From: Tetracladium setigerum
Lineage: Eukaryota > Ascomycota > Leotiomycetes > Helotiales
Reading direction: 5' to 3'
NCBI GenBank assembly: GCA_031472005.1
Contig: PZJY01000005.1
Coordinates: 2,604,001 to 2,668,000 of the forward strand
Length of the DNA: 64,000 nt
The notes under the pieces were generated by a model. That model did not search any database, was not told the DNA's origin, and saw nothing but the letters and a program-made list of their open reading frames with translations. The position numbers and the translations under genes are program-made. Below, one piece after another: positions 45,089 to 56,562 of the stretch (the stretch's first letter is position 1; each line of letters opens with the position of its first letter).

Positions 45089-47039
45089 ATGAGCAGCAAC
45101 AGACATCATCAGCACCCGAAAAGAAGGACCGCAATCCTCACAATCCAGCACACCACCTCCAACACACCACCATCCGCTTCAAAATCTCCTTAGCCCTTCT
45201 CTGCATCATCAATCTCGTCCGCGCTATAGATGCTACAATCCTCTCCGTAGCACTTCCCGCAAGTTTCCTCCCACTCCCCCTTGCCCAAGTTACCCTTCCC
45301 TCTCCACCTCATTATCTTCAATCCTACTAATTCCCATAATATTCCAGACTATCGCACAAAAACTAAATGGCAAAGCCATTGAAGCCTTTTGGACAGGAAC
45401 TTCCTTCCTTCTCGCCTCAGCAGTCTTCCAACCAGCATGGGCATCCTTTTCGCACATCGTTGGCCGCAAGCCCATTCTCCTCCTCGCCCTCCTCATCTTC
45501 ACCATCGGTACAATCGTATGTTCCATAGCTCAATCATTCACCCTTCTACTCGTCGGGCGATGCATTCAGGGAAGTGGCGGAGGAGGAATTGTGGCGTTGA
45601 CGTATGTGATTGTGTCCGATATGATTCCTCTGAGGGAGAGGGGAAATGGTTTGGGGTTATTAGTTTGCAGTGGGCTGTTGGAAGTGCGGTGGGGCCGGTT
45701 GTTGGGGGGAAGTTTGCTGAGACTGATGTATGTGCTGATCATTCCTGTCTTTGAGTGGTTATATTCATCACCTCGTTTGGTGTGGATTCGAAATTGATGT
45801 TAGAACATAAATGGCTGACATTTGGAAAAAGTGGCGATGGATCTTTTGGATCAATCTACCTTTCTGTGCTTTGGGAATGATGGGAATTCCGGTTTGTTTG
45901 ACATTAGAAAAGAGAAGTGGTGATATCTGGGGGAGGCTGAAAAACTTCGATTGGGTCGGAACTGCGTTATTTGTTGGTGGTTTGACGACATTTCTCGTGC
46001 CCTTGAGTTGGGGTTAGTATCTCCTTACACATAGTACAGAATGAATCCTGACTGAAAGCTGTGTAGGTGGCGTATCATATCCATGGGGAAGCTGGAAGAC
46101 AATAGTTCCTCTTTCTATTGGGATTCTCGGACTCTTGGCATTCGGATTGCACTCCGCGTACATCGCCAGAGATCCGCTCATTCACGGTAGTATCTTCTCC
46201 CCTCTATCGGCAAGTGCAAATTACGGTGCTACCGCTGTTCATGGCATGATCATTTGGTCGGCACTTTATTACATGCCACTATACTTCGAAGTGGCGAAAG
46301 GGTTCACTCCCATGCGTGCAGGTATAGCCCTCTTCCCCTTCACACTGACTTCCGGGCCTGCGGCTGTGGCAGTAGGAGTTGTGATAGCAACTACAGGCAG
46401 ATACAGGCCCTCACTAGTAAGCACATCTCCCTAGCGAAACGCAAAAGCTAATGAAGAAAGTGGGCTGGATGGATCCTAGCTACATTCGGCACATGCTGTC
46501 TTCTCAACCTCAATCGCTACACATCCACTCCGGCCTGGATATTCCTATGTCTTATTCCGGGCACAGGCTACGGCATCCTCTATCCAGCGATGTCATTTGC
46601 AGTTCAAGCACCACAATCTGACGATGATCTCCCCTTTGCCGCAGCCATGTTTTCTTTCTTCCGCTCCCTCGGCCAAACTATGGGAGTCGCGATCGGTGGG
46701 GTGGTCTTCCAGAATGTTTTGAAGTTGAAGATTGCACAGGATCCAGCTCTTTCCCTTTACGGTAAAGCTGAAGAGTGGTCGAAAGATGCAAGTGCGATGG
46801 TGGAAGTAATCCGAGAACTACCAGCTGCAAATATTCACTTGAAGGATGGCTTGATCGGTGCTTATATGGATGCATTGAAGTGTTTGTGGGTATTGACGGC
46901 AACTCTTGCTAGTATGGCTACAGTGGTTTGTTGGTTGTTCACTGACGAGGTAAATTTGGATCGTGAGCCGGTTACCGAGCAAGGTTTTCGAGATGGAAGA
47001 GTACATGATGTCGAGAAGAGTGCAAAGCCAACGAAGTAA
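45089..47039 (+). CDS. MFS transporter, DHA (drug:H+ antiporter) type, with a GC-AG intron and apparent frameshift
   Basis: The first transmembrane helix (LALLCIINLVRAIDATILSVALP) runs to 45258 and joins TIAQKLNGKAIEAFWTGTSF at 45348 across an 89-nt intron with donor GCAAGT and acceptor TTCCAG. The exon carries antiporter motif GRKPILLL and CIQGSGGGGI. It breaks frame at the G run 45640-45643: IPLRERG is in one frame, KWFGVISLQWAVGSAVGPVVGG in another, and one added G would join them. Further exons are up to 45727, 45832-46012, 46067-46416 and 46461-47039. The helix-9 to helix-12 region is intact (TPAWIFLCLIPGTGYGILYP). The N-terminal start also appears off-frame: ATG 45089 is one base out of the frame of helix 1. 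Likely exports small molecules; the substrate is unknown. Confidence 0.78.
45259..45347 (+). other. GC-AG intron in the MFS transporter gene
   Basis: The donor reads CCC|GCAAGT and the acceptor ATTCCAG|ACT. Removing it exactly restores the family motif SVALPTIAQKL. Retaining it brings a stop codon into frame. Confidence 0.75.
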
Positions 47040-47462
47040 GACGAACCAAACTCGTCCGGGGGAAATTTTCGGAGACCACCAGCGGTATATCGATATACCA
47101 GGAAGTAATTGCTTAGCTTGGTTGTTTCGTTGTGTGAAAAGCCGTTTGATGTAAGGTTGCTGGCTGCTTGGAGTTTAGAGAATGACTTCTGACGGTCTGA
47201 AAATGAATAAGGTTGCTGGGAATCCAAAATTCCCAGGCATTGCGGTCGATGAGAATGCGTATCTGCGAGTGCCACGAATGGAGGAATGGCCGAGGATGAT
47301 ATTGGTATTTTAAAATCTGTCGAATTTCTAGATAGCTAAATTCGTGGTGTTAGATTGGTAGATATAGATTTGGGTGTTAATTGACGTACTCTTGATTAAA
47401 GGACTGTATATGTGTATCATAACGTGTAAAACTGGATTTGACACTGAAGTGTTTCTGCTCAC
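47040..47462. other. Convergent 3' flanks of the MFS and saponin-hydrolase-like genes
   Basis: The 423-bp gap contains AT-rich 3' sequence only. No gene is seen. Confidence 0.5.
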
Positions 47463-49469
47463 TCAAGTTCTGTCTGCAGGTTGATGATATTGAACACCAT
47501 CGATAGTGGTAACCAGCGTCCCATTTGCTTCAAAGATGTTGTCAAAAACATTGACTGACATCTGAAATCCTTCAGAGCCAGTCTTTTTCGAGCCAGTGAC
47601 TTCTCCAGTCTGATTGATATCAGAGTACCACGTGATTAGATTGCCTCCAAGCTCCTTCACTTTATTCAGAACCTTCTCTGTGCCGTTGATGTAACTCAGG
47701 CCATCGTCTGAAAACTCGTTGTACGTAACCTCGACTTGGCTATCGCTAAATCTGACAAGAGCATCGCCACTTGACTTGCCCTTGAGGACGAAGTTGCCAC
47801 GAGGTAAGGAATATTGAATTGGCAAGCGAGAACCTGGTTGGTATATAACACCCCATGGAACATTGTCTTCGAATGGCGTTACTGGAGGGGGCGAGTATGG
47901 ATTTCGATCCGTCAGAGTAGCCAACATCAATCGCTCAACCCGTCCACCTTCAGCAGTAGAGGGGTAGCACGGAAGTGGGTTCCTCCCACCACATGCGGGT
48001 GCTATGGTCAATTTTTGAGTGTAAACAATGCGGTTGCCATCAGGAGACCACTTGGGATCAGCGGCACCGTTCCATTCGGGATCGTTGATATCTCCGGAAC
48101 CAGCAGCGCCACTTCCCTCGGAGTTGAGCTTTTGTCCGAAGTAATTACCACGATCCCCATACCGATCGATAATATAAGGCTGGAAGAATCTTCGTTGGCC
48201 ATTATTTCTGACAGAACAAACTGCAGCAAAAGTGACCAAATCAGTGAGGGGAGGTATCCCACGCATTGCGGAGAGAAACATCTGTCGATTTGAACCACGA
48301 GTGTCCATGACCACCGTCCACGCATCATCGGGTGAGATATCTACTGGGTCAACGTACTCCGGGTGACTTGTGAGACGGCGAACCTTGCCAGAAGCCAGGT
48401 TTATCGCAAAGACGTCCGCATTTCCCGATTCAACAGGTGCACCAACATACGTGATTTCCTTCCCACTGCCGCTGAAACCACGAACTTCCCCAATCATGAT
48501 AGCATTTGTGTTTGACTTGAGTTCTTTCCCATCAACATAGATCGATGATTTGCCTTCTTTATCGACGAGAAGGAAGACTTTGATCATTTCGTAGCGTGCT
48601 GTTATTGAATTGTATTCCAGTCTCCCAATGTAGCAAAATTGGCCAAAATCTGGAGGGTTGAAGACAAAAGAACTCCAGCCAAGGTGCTCCTGATCTGGAT
48701 GTAATCGAACTTCGCGCATCTTTCCACCTGTTTTGTTGTCCAAGGAGTTATTCCAAAAAATTGGGATAATTCGGGTTGCCTCTGCAGTGCAATCCCCTGC
48801 CAATTCGCCATCACATTCAATGATATTGGCTCCGGCAAGTAGCCGCTTTCCATCAGAGAAAGCTTGAAGGTAGTCGAAAGAGGGGGAGTAACCAACTTTG
48901 TTTTGTGCCGTTACTCCGCAAGTAATACATTTCCATGTGTCTCCGTTTGGAAAATATGTTCCATCGACTTTGATGACGATGACTTGTTCGCCATCATATA
49001 TGCTAGCTGGATCAGGAGCTGCTGGAGCACCGACAAACAAGAATGAAGCAGTAACGTGCTTTCCATCTGGGAGAAAATTCCCAGACTGAAGATTTGACTT
49101 CTGTCCGATGCAGCCAGTTCGTTTTGGATTAACTTCGATCGAACAAGAGTCGACATCATTGTTGGGTGCAACGGGAGGCAGAGAAATCTCGATGATTTTG
49201 ATTGCTTCTGGTTTTGGAGGAGGTGGTACTTTGTTGGGCCCAACGATGCATTTGTGTAAGCTTGGATAAGTGAAGCGACTGAGAAGATATGCCAGTTGCA
49301 ATACGAAAAAGAAGCCGAACAACACCCAAATAGTATGTTTGCGAGTTTTGGGCGAATAGGTTGGCTTCCTTTGCCATTTCAAGTCATCTAGCAGTGGTTC
49401 TAAGGCCAAACTATCTTTGGAGTCGTCGGGAGCTCCATATTGAAAAGATTCCTGCTGTTTGTGGTGCAT
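47463..49469 (-). CDS. Saponin-hydrolase-like beta-propeller protein, membrane-anchored
   Basis: A single exon of 668 residues from ATG 49469 (MHHKQQESFQYGAPDD). In-frame codons continue to ATG 49634 and would add 55 residues with another hydrophobic stretch, but I read these as 5' UTR. A short cytosolic part is followed by one hydrophobic helix (HTIWVLFGFFFVLQLAYLLS), so type II topology is likely. The ectodomain starts with CSIEVNPKRTGCIG and GNFLPDGKHVTASF, then TolB/WD40-like strands (VDISPDDAWTVVMD, PKWSPDGNRIVYTQ). This matches proteins annotated in filamentous fungi as saponin hydrolase precursors, which cleave the glucuronide sugar from soyasaponins. True saponin hydrolases are secreted; the membrane anchor makes a different substrate possible. 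Confidence 0.75.
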   Translation of the reverse strand: MHHKQQESFQYGAPDDSKDSLALEPLLDDLKWQRKPTYSPKTRKHTIWVLFGFFFVLQLAYLLSRFTYPSLHKCIVGPNKVPPPPKPEAIKIIEISLPPVAPNNDVDSCSIEVNPKRTGCIGQKSNLQSGNFLPDGKHVTASFLFVGAPAAPDPASIYDGEQVIVIKVDGTYFPNGDTWKCITCGVTAQNKVGYSPSFDYLQAFSDGKRLLAGANIIECDGELAGDCTAEATRIIPIFWNNSLDNKTGGKMREVRLHPDQEHLGWSSFVFNPPDFGQFCYIGRLEYNSITARYEMIKVFLLVDKEGKSSIYVDGKELKSNTNAIMIGEVRGFSGSGKEITYVGAPVESGNADVFAINLASGKVRRLTSHPEYVDPVDISPDDAWTVVMDTRGSNRQMFLSAMRGIPPLTDLVTFAAVCSVRNNGQRRFFQPYIIDRYGDRGNYFGQKLNSEGSGAAGSGDINDPEWNGAADPKWSPDGNRIVYTQKLTIAPACGGRNPLPCYPSTAEGGRVERLMLATLTDRNPYSPPPVTPFEDNVPWGVIYQPGSRLPIQYSLPRGNFVLKGKSSGDALVRFSDSQVEVTYNEFSDDGLSYINGTEKVLNKVKELGGNLITWYSDINQTGEVTGSKKTGSEGFQMSVNVFDNIFEANGTLVTTIDGVQYHQPADRT

Positions 49470-50480
49470 CGGATCAGTGGAAATCGTGCGTTTTATCGTG
49501 TTGTTTGAAGTTCGCAGGAGTGACCGTCGAGAAGAAAACAAAAACAAAAAAATTACAGAAAATAAGAGCAGGCATCTCAGAGACAGAAAAGCTCCAGGTA
49601 GAGAGCCCGGGCTTCCTGTATTTATTCCATCCATGCTTCCCGGAAATGGATGGATCACTAACGCCCCGCCACAAGTTGAGACCGATACGGCCGATACGAG
49701 TACGACTCGACTACGATCATCCTCAGCGAATACGAAATGTATCCGACGAATACGACGGCAAGCTAGCGGAGTGACAACTTCGCTTTCGCCTCATCTGCTC
49801 GCTCTAGCCGCTCAACGAAACTCAGTTTCGCCTACCGCGTAATCCAAAAGCACAGCATCCATTATTCAAACCTTACTTCCATCTACACCCCATTCACGTA
49901 ATTTCAGTACTCTCCATGAGCATCGACACAACCGCTGCAGCCCTAACTTCCTGTCTGGATTCCTCATCAAGGGGCGCCGGAACAACTACATCATCGAAAA
50001 ATGCTCAAAGGCTGCAGTAAATACTCGCCAGTACGTGTATAGGGACATTGCCGATGGATAGCAAGGATTTAGCAGGCGCTTTGTCTGCATATTCACAGAG
50101 GGAAGAGAAATCGGGTCCCGCTTCGCGGAGTGAGAGAAGTTTGCGAGGATGCGATGGCCATACTCCGTACTTGACAAGATGCTCTCGTCCTCTGCGTTCT
50201 TTCTGATCTGGTGGGAGCTATTTGTCAAGTGGCATAGTGCAATACTTGCCAATACAGAGGGAAAATCCCTGGGTGCTATCTTTTTTCTCTTTATCTTGCC
50301 TCATGAAATGCGATCTAGGGGAACTCTCACACCAGTGTGGTTTGCTTCTACGTTCCATCATCATATTACAACGAAGTCAACCAAGACACAATGAACGCTT
50401 GTAAGGGGCAATGTTGAATAATTGGTATTGGAAGAACTTATTATAACGACAAAACGAATCTAATTTTCCGGATTCCCGCC
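49470..50480. other. Intergenic region between saponin-hydrolase-like and FAD monooxygenase genes
   Basis: About 1 kb holding the 5' flank of the former and the 3' flank of the latter, both on the minus strand. Small open frames (up to 137 codons) have no coding character. Confidence 0.45.
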
Positions 50481-52041
50481 TCAAGATGATGATCCAACCA
50501 CACCACTTGGCAACTCGAGACCAAAAGGTAATCCACGCACAAACTTTCCTTCATAAGCCTGTCCTCTCTTTACCGCAAGCATTTCCTCAATATCACTGTA
50601 CATATCGTATCTGTGCAAATTGTTAGACAAGCTAGCAGCACTTTCGCCCAGAAAACTTACGCATTCATCTCCTCAATCGTCAGCTTCTTACTTTCGTCCT
50701 CAACCTTGTAGGTCGACATATCTTTGTTTGTCGAGAAACCAATTCGTTCGTTGATGTTGTATGCCGCTTTGGCAGCAGCGGATTGAACTCGTGTTGCTCT
50801 TGGAAGACGGATGGTATTGTATACGTCGAGAGCTTCATCTACGTCTCCGCTAAAGTACTTCTTGTTGAATAGAATGCCAAAGGCTGCTGCGTCTTCGATT
50901 GCCATGCATGCACCTTGACTTTGATGAGGCATCATCTATTCTGTTAGCAAAGCCTTTCAAGGAAAGGAAAAGGAATGTCTTACAGGGTGGCCAGCGTCTC
51001 CCAGAAGGGCTACTGTGTCCTTCGCCAGATATGGATATGGTTGACTAGAGGATGTCAGATAACCGCGTTTGAAATTGGTGAGCGGCAACTTACTGAATCC
51101 ATAGCCTCCATGGCTGAATCTCCTTTCCAATCTTGAGATGAGCCAAAACTTGAGGATCCAAGTCGGGGTAAGGAGCAAGCAATTCCTCGACTGGTCTATC
51201 CTCTGCACCCCAGCTTTGGTTGATGTAATCTCCCTTCTCTCTTGGGAAAAAGCAGTAGTACGACAAGAGCTTTCCACCATTGCAAGGGGAGAGAACGATT
51301 TTATCCCACTTTCCTTCTTGACCTCCCCAATACTCAAGGGCAGCGTGCTCACCGTAATTCACCAGTCCAGCGGCTACGGCGTCTTCGGTCATTACATTTG
51401 CGTGTAAACAGATCGAATCGGCTGGTGTTTTGACGGTCTGGATTCCAATAATACCTCGACACACTGAACCAATACCATCCGCCCCTACGATCAAATCGTG
51501 AAAGACGACAGAGCCGTTTTCAAATGTGATCTTTCCAGCCTTGGTATCGATGTTTTTGCACTATTTTCACTTTTTCAGTATTCGAAGGTGAACAAAAAAA
51601 AAAAGAGCTCCTTACCCTGTGATTGACAAGCAACTTCGCTGGTGTTCCTTCTCCCTCCTCCTGCAATGCACAATCCTTCAAAATCTTGTGCATATACTGA
51701 CGATGGAACATATTGTACACATGTCCCCATTTCTTCTCATAATCATCAAGATTGTAGACGCTCACCGGCTCACCAGTTTTCCAATCTCGATTGATGAGAG
51801 ATTTGAGAACCACAGGATCGCCAGCTGCGATGTCTACACCCCACTCGCTCAACCACCTGGTTCCGTTGGCAGCGCATGATACTGAGGCTCCCACTTCATT
51901 TGCAAAGTCGTTTCGTTCATAAATCGTAACATCGTGACCAGCCCGACGGAGGGAAGTCGCCACACTCATTCCTCCAATGCCTCCGCCAACAACACCAACA
52001 CTCAATTTCCTCCAACCTGCTGGTAATTCGACTGAGCCCAT
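50481..52041 (-). CDS. FAD-dependent monooxygenase, salicylate-hydroxylase-like
   Basis: Five exons, 52041-51616, 51560-51094, 51044-50984, 50935-50661 and 50610-50481, join in phase to 452 residues. The N-terminal dinucleotide motif is VGVVGGGIGGMSVATSLRRA, with Glu in IYERND. The DG motif is IVGADGIGSVCR and the GD motif ALLGDAGHPMMPHQSQGA. This is the class A flavoprotein hydroxylase pattern of NahG/salicylate hydroxylase, and HQPYPY before the GD motif strengthens the match. The enzyme would hydroxylate, perhaps decarboxylatively, an aromatic acid with NAD(P)H. The 539-bp divergent promoter shared with the dienelactone-hydrolase-like gene supports an aromatic catabolic role. Confidence 0.9.
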
Positions 52042-52580
52042 TCTTTCTGATTCCTTGGTTGTTTTCTTGGCTGGTTTAGCGAGATTTTGGTCGTTCCGCT
52101 TATTGACTTCAGCAAAACCAGGGTGATGGTAATTAATCAGGAAATAGTTGGTGAATCCAAAGAAACAAAAGTGAACCAGATTCTCCCATCATTCTTCTTG
52201 TATACTCCATCATGAGCGATATCTCAGTTGATTAAACCAAAAACCGAGATTTCTCCTTTCCGAGATCCTGTTGAGATACGCATTTCTACGGAACAGATCC
52301 GTATCTCGAACCAATCCCCCAACCCCACTCTCCAACTTTTGGCAAGCGGTGCCGTCTCCGCACGGCTCTGACCCGGCTTGCCATAAGATAGATGAAAGAT
52401 AAAGCTAACAATCGTTACTATTAGCCAATATCATTTGTTTATGAGCACGAGAAGCAGAGATATCCTACATCACAAAGCGACGCAAACGACGTCAAACCTG
52501 AAAACGAACACGGAAGTGGAAATCGTTGGTTCCGGATCACTCGCAACGCAAATCAACCCAACACGCGACGACATCACAAC
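52042..52580. promoter_or_regulatory. Divergent promoter of the aromatic-degradation gene pair
   Basis: The region separates the FAD monooxygenase and the dienelactone-hydrolase-like gene. It contains an 8-bp perfect inverted repeat (GAGATACG at 52273-52280, CGTATCTC at 52300-52307). Nested and overlapping it is ACGGA (52288-52292) with TCCGT (52298-52302), which gives a CGG-N7-CCG core. CCGAGAT is also repeated at 52244-52250 and 52260-52266. This layout suits a Zn2Cys6 activator. Confidence 0.6.
52273..52307. promoter_or_regulatory. Nested inverted repeats with CGG-N7-CCG core
   Basis: Outer arms of 8 bp are separated by 19 bp; inner arms of 5 bp are separated by 5 bp and contain CGG and CCG triplets 7 bp apart. 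Inverted CGG triplets at fixed spacing are the usual target of fungal binuclear-cluster regulators. Confidence 0.5.
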
Positions 52581-54076
52581 ATGTACGCGGATATCTCGCT
52601 ACCACCAGCACCGTTGCCACAGGCAAATTTGAAGGTTATTCAGCCTGGGGTTTTGCTCTTGCCGCCATTGTCGCGAAGGGTTTCTGGTCCGGGTCTTGTG
52701 CTGTTGGTTCCGGATTCTAACGCCGATTTGACCATCACGGATGGAGTGCCTTCTCACATGATCAAATGGGCAGAAGAAGGATATACCATCGTTGCGATCA
52801 AGGAGTCAGAGATTAAGGAGAAGGTCGATTCGATAGCAGAGATTCTCAAGACTGCTGTCGGCGCTCTGACGTCTTGTGAAGAATGCGTGGGCGAGAAGAT
52901 TGGCTTGGTGTGTAAGTCACGTGTTTTATGACCACTTTCCTCTCTTCATTGAATGACTCCAATACTGAGTATGAAGTAGCATATGACAGTAGCGTATTCA
53001 ATATTGTAGCACCTGTTCTCTCCATAGTTCCGGAAATCGTGGCTGCTGTGGTATATGCCAACTCGACCGAACGAACCTCGCTTTCCAAACCTACAATTAT
53101 TCCAACCCTTCGTCACTTCGCAGGTACCAAAGACAGCACCACCCAAAAGGAAGAGAAAATCACAGAGTACTACTATGGAAATGTCCAAACCTCACGCTTT
53201 GCCACACCATTCCAGGAAAGCTTCCACTATGGAACCGAAGCCGTCTCTCACACCCGCAATCTCACATTTCTCAAGAAAATCATGGACGGGCCATTCTTCG
53301 ACCTTGAGAGTATCTGGGAAGAACATTGCTACTATGAATTTGCGGATAGATCTGTAGAACATACCATGAGCACGATGGTTCAAGAACCATATGTGAATCA
53401 TGTTCCAACTGTAAGTCCAGGTACCTGAAATGTCCCGTCTTTCTCTGCTTGCCAGGTACCCCGTACCTTACGTGGGTGTTGTGACTGATCACCTCCCCCA
53501 TCTCGCACCACACAGTTAACAGGAGGAATCGGTCGTCCCAAACTCACTGAATTTTATCGGAATAATTTCATCTTTAATAATTCGCAAGATACCGAATTGG
53601 AACTTACGAGTAGGACGATTGGAATTGATCGGGTGATTGATGAGTTTATTTTCAAATTCACTCACGATACTGTGCTCGATTGGCTGTGAGTATATACCTA
53701 TCCCGTCGTGAAGAACTTCTGATCTGTGACTACTATCTATGTCTGACACGTCTGTATTTGCGTACCTAGTCTACCAGGAATGCCACCGACCTTCAAAAAA
53801 CTCGAACTGCCCTTCAACGCCGTCGTGAACATTCGCGGTGATCGACTTTACCACGAGCACATTGCCTGGGACCAAGCGGGTGCATTGAAGCAATTGGGTC
53901 TCTTACCAGAATACCTACCATTCCCTTACGACCTTCCTGATGGCAAGAAGCCCAGTCCAGGGAAGTCGTTTTACTACCAACTTCCCGTTGCCGGGATAGA
54001 GGCTGCCGAGAAGATGAAGGATCGAGGCTCGGTGGCTTCGAATAAGATGTTTGAATATCAGATCATTGAGAAATAA
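52581..54076 (+). CDS. Dienelactone-hydrolase-like protein with SnoaL-like C-terminal region
   Basis: Four exons, 52581-52911, 52977-53410, 53516-53685 and 53770-54076, give 413 residues. The N-terminal half has the alpha/beta-hydrolase-like start LVLLVPDSNADLT, MIKWAEEGYTIVAIKE and a KIGLVLAYDS strand, as in fungal carboxymethylenebutenolidase-like proteins. I do not see a clear nucleophile (Cys/Ser) motif, so catalysis is uncertain. The C-terminal part (RTIGIDRVIDEFIFKFTHD, then VVNIRGDRLYHEHIAWDQA) resembles SnoaL/NTF2-like domains. The family opens lactone rings formed after aromatic ring cleavage. Its divergent pairing with a salicylate-hydroxylase-like gene fits that pathway, by inference. 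Confidence 0.68.
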
Positions 54077-55525
54077 TGTAGAGAGGTATGCAAATATTAT
54101 GAATTAATGAAAAGGTACTCGAGTCGGGTTCATGATTATTATGTGAAAAGAAAGTTACTTTTTGGGACATTTTTTGGAAAAATAATGTTGACATTTGACA
54201 ACAAGTTAGGAGAGTGGAGTGGAAGTGTCCTTTTTTGCTTGCCTGCTGGCCAGCGCATCAAATTGTTGTCGACTCAGCTCCAACTTTCAAGCATGGAACA
54301 AACTTTACTTTGATCAAAATGCACTGCAGATGAAAGAATTGATAGAGCCTAGAAATTGTAGATTAAAGAGAGTTGGTGGTGTTTTATTGAAGGTAGATAT
54401 TTTCAATAGCCTTGCCATGGAGTTTGATATCTTGATTATTGCTGGAACTCGAACGTAGCTTTCAGACAGACACAGAGAGTCAAGGTCAAGGTCAAGGGTG
54501 CTATGTGTCAAGACCGTTACGTCGGATTTAAGATTTCGGACCTGACGATGTTTATTTACTCCGAAAGCGTCGATCACTTGTGGCGGCCTTTTGCACTTTG
54601 CTTTTTGTGAACCAAATGCATTTCATTTGCATGAAAAGTGCTGCATAATGATGCATTACGATTAAGGGTTCTTGAATTGTAGAAATGAGATGATCAAAAT
54701 GAAAACACGAAAGAGAGAAAGAAAGGATTGTGGGTATGGTGAGGCACTTGTCAATTCGAATTTCCAGGTGACGTTGAATTGATATAGTCGAAGCATCGAA
54801 CGATCTTTCGAAGCCAAAGAACAGCAGTGAAATCCAATCTAATCTGTTTAGATAACCAGAGCTTCGGCAGGCCGAAATCTGAGAACCTTGCACGGCGGTA
54901 CACCCCTTACATACGACTGTGCCGTAGATCTAGATCATCGGAGCTAGGCACTTCAGTTCCCCTCGAATTCCCAAGACGACTGCTCATTTTCAAGTGGTTA
55001 TTCAACCTGCACATCAACAACACCCCTGAGAAGATCTTTCACATACTTTATCTCCATTCCGATTTCCGACTCCTGTCGACTTCTGCACGGACAGATGTGC
55101 TCCACCTTCCACACCATAAATACTACAAAGTAGATCAAAGATGAGCGGGGAGCAACAGGAAGTGACAGCTCAACTCCGATACACGTGACGGGATCCCCTC
55201 CCCCTCATCCACGCGAGGAATTGGCAGGAACTACGACGCCAGCTTAACACTTGCCTTTGTGATGTGGAAAAGATATGTCGTAACGTTGTTTACAATGATG
55301 AGTCTCCCAAGATGTCTCCCTGCGTTCTTCTTCTTTCCTCTCTTCATTAAACAACTTCCAACGACAGTACTGATTATTGGTTCTTGGACACGAATCATCT
55401 CTTCCTGCATGTCTTCGAGCAGACTGCAAGATCATTGCTGTCTGTCTTCGTCATTCAAGCCCAATATCAAAATTACCTCTCTATCATAATAACAACTGAG
55501 ACGGGATATACCTCTGAACCACACA
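54077..55525. other. 1.45-kb intergenic region with a hexanucleotide repeat
   Basis: It contains (GTCAAG)3 at 54479-54496 and long A/T-rich stretches. No gene is supported; open frames are under 120 codons. Confidence 0.45.
54479..54496. repeat. (GTCAAG)3 tandem hexanucleotide
   Basis: Three perfect 6-bp units in noncoding sequence. Confidence 0.7.
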
Positions 55526-56562
55526 ATGCCTCTCTCCATCCGCCGAAGCATCGCCAGTCTCCGCGAAAAGCTCTCCCTCTCCGTCCTTTCCAACTGCTCT
55601 ACAGCCGTCGAAAACACCCCGGTACAATCCATCCTCTCCGAAAAACGTCCCTCACTTGCCCAACTCTGGCCTCGCATCGAATTCTGGCCATCCGGACTCA
55701 CACCGGCCTGCGAAACCGTCAACTCCTTCTACTACAGCGCCGTGCCCACCGGATGTGCCACAGCGATCGCAGCGAATTTCCTCGATTTCATGATCACGGA
55801 GGATCAGAATTTGGATCTGAGGGTGTATGAAGGGAGTCATCCGTGTCCGGAGGATTATGATAGGTTGCAGGAGATTCTGAACTGTTCGAGGGCGACGGAT
55901 AGGTGTTTGGTGGTTAAGGCGGATGATTTTAGTTGTCCGAGGTGTGTGTTGGATATGAAGAGGGCTGGGCAGCCGGTATGTCTATCTCCCAATTGCCTTG
56001 CCTTGTCTTCCATCTTGTTAGCTGTGGAACTTTGGTTTGGGTGACGATTGAAGAAAATACGTACGTGCTGACTTTCCTATGCCCTTGTAGCATATATTCG
56101 CCCCACTTACCAGTCGTTTCCGCCGGATAACTCGCTGGGACGGACTGCACTACAACATCTATTGTAATCACATGTTCCCCGTAAGCCCCTCCCTCTCACT
56201 CCCTCGCCATCTCACCAACTAACCCTCCCCAAAAGGCATCCACATTCTTCGACCGCCTCCCCTGCCCCCAATCCATCTCCCGTCTCACCATCCAAATCTA
56301 CAACAACCAAAACCCAGATATTCTCGCCTCGGCAGTCCACACTATTAAAAGACACCTCCCCCACCTCCAACAAGTCACCGTGGAATTCAGAGCCTCTCAG
56401 TATGTCAGACCAATGAAATGTCAGCTGATGAGAAGGTTCATGTTGAGTTTGAAGGCGCTGGATGAGGTGTATGCAAGTGTGCAGGCGGAAAATATCGATA
56501 GTTATCCGAATTTGTCGACCGAGTGGTGTAGGGCGAGGAGGAGGAGGAGGTTTGGTGATTAG
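55526..56562 (+). CDS. Hypothetical protein, unrecognised
   Basis: Exons 55526-55975, 56091-56180 and 56236-56562 join in phase 0 to give 288 residues. Introns have GTATGT...TTGTAG and GTAAGC...AAAAG ends. The protein starts MPLSIRRSIASLREKLSLSV and contains a Cys-rich middle (FSCPRCVLDMKRAG) and a C-terminal segment (SRLTIQIYNNQ, LPHLQQVTVEFRAS) that resembles leucine-rich-repeat-like strands seen in fungal F-box-associated proteins, but no F-box is visible. The tail is Arg-rich (WCRARRRRRFGD). I assign no function. Confidence 0.6.

Noticed and set aside
55259..55489. Hydrophobic 76-codon frame that looks like a membrane peptide
   Set aside because: T-rich 5'-UTR-like sequence just before the gene at 55526; no support as an independent gene.
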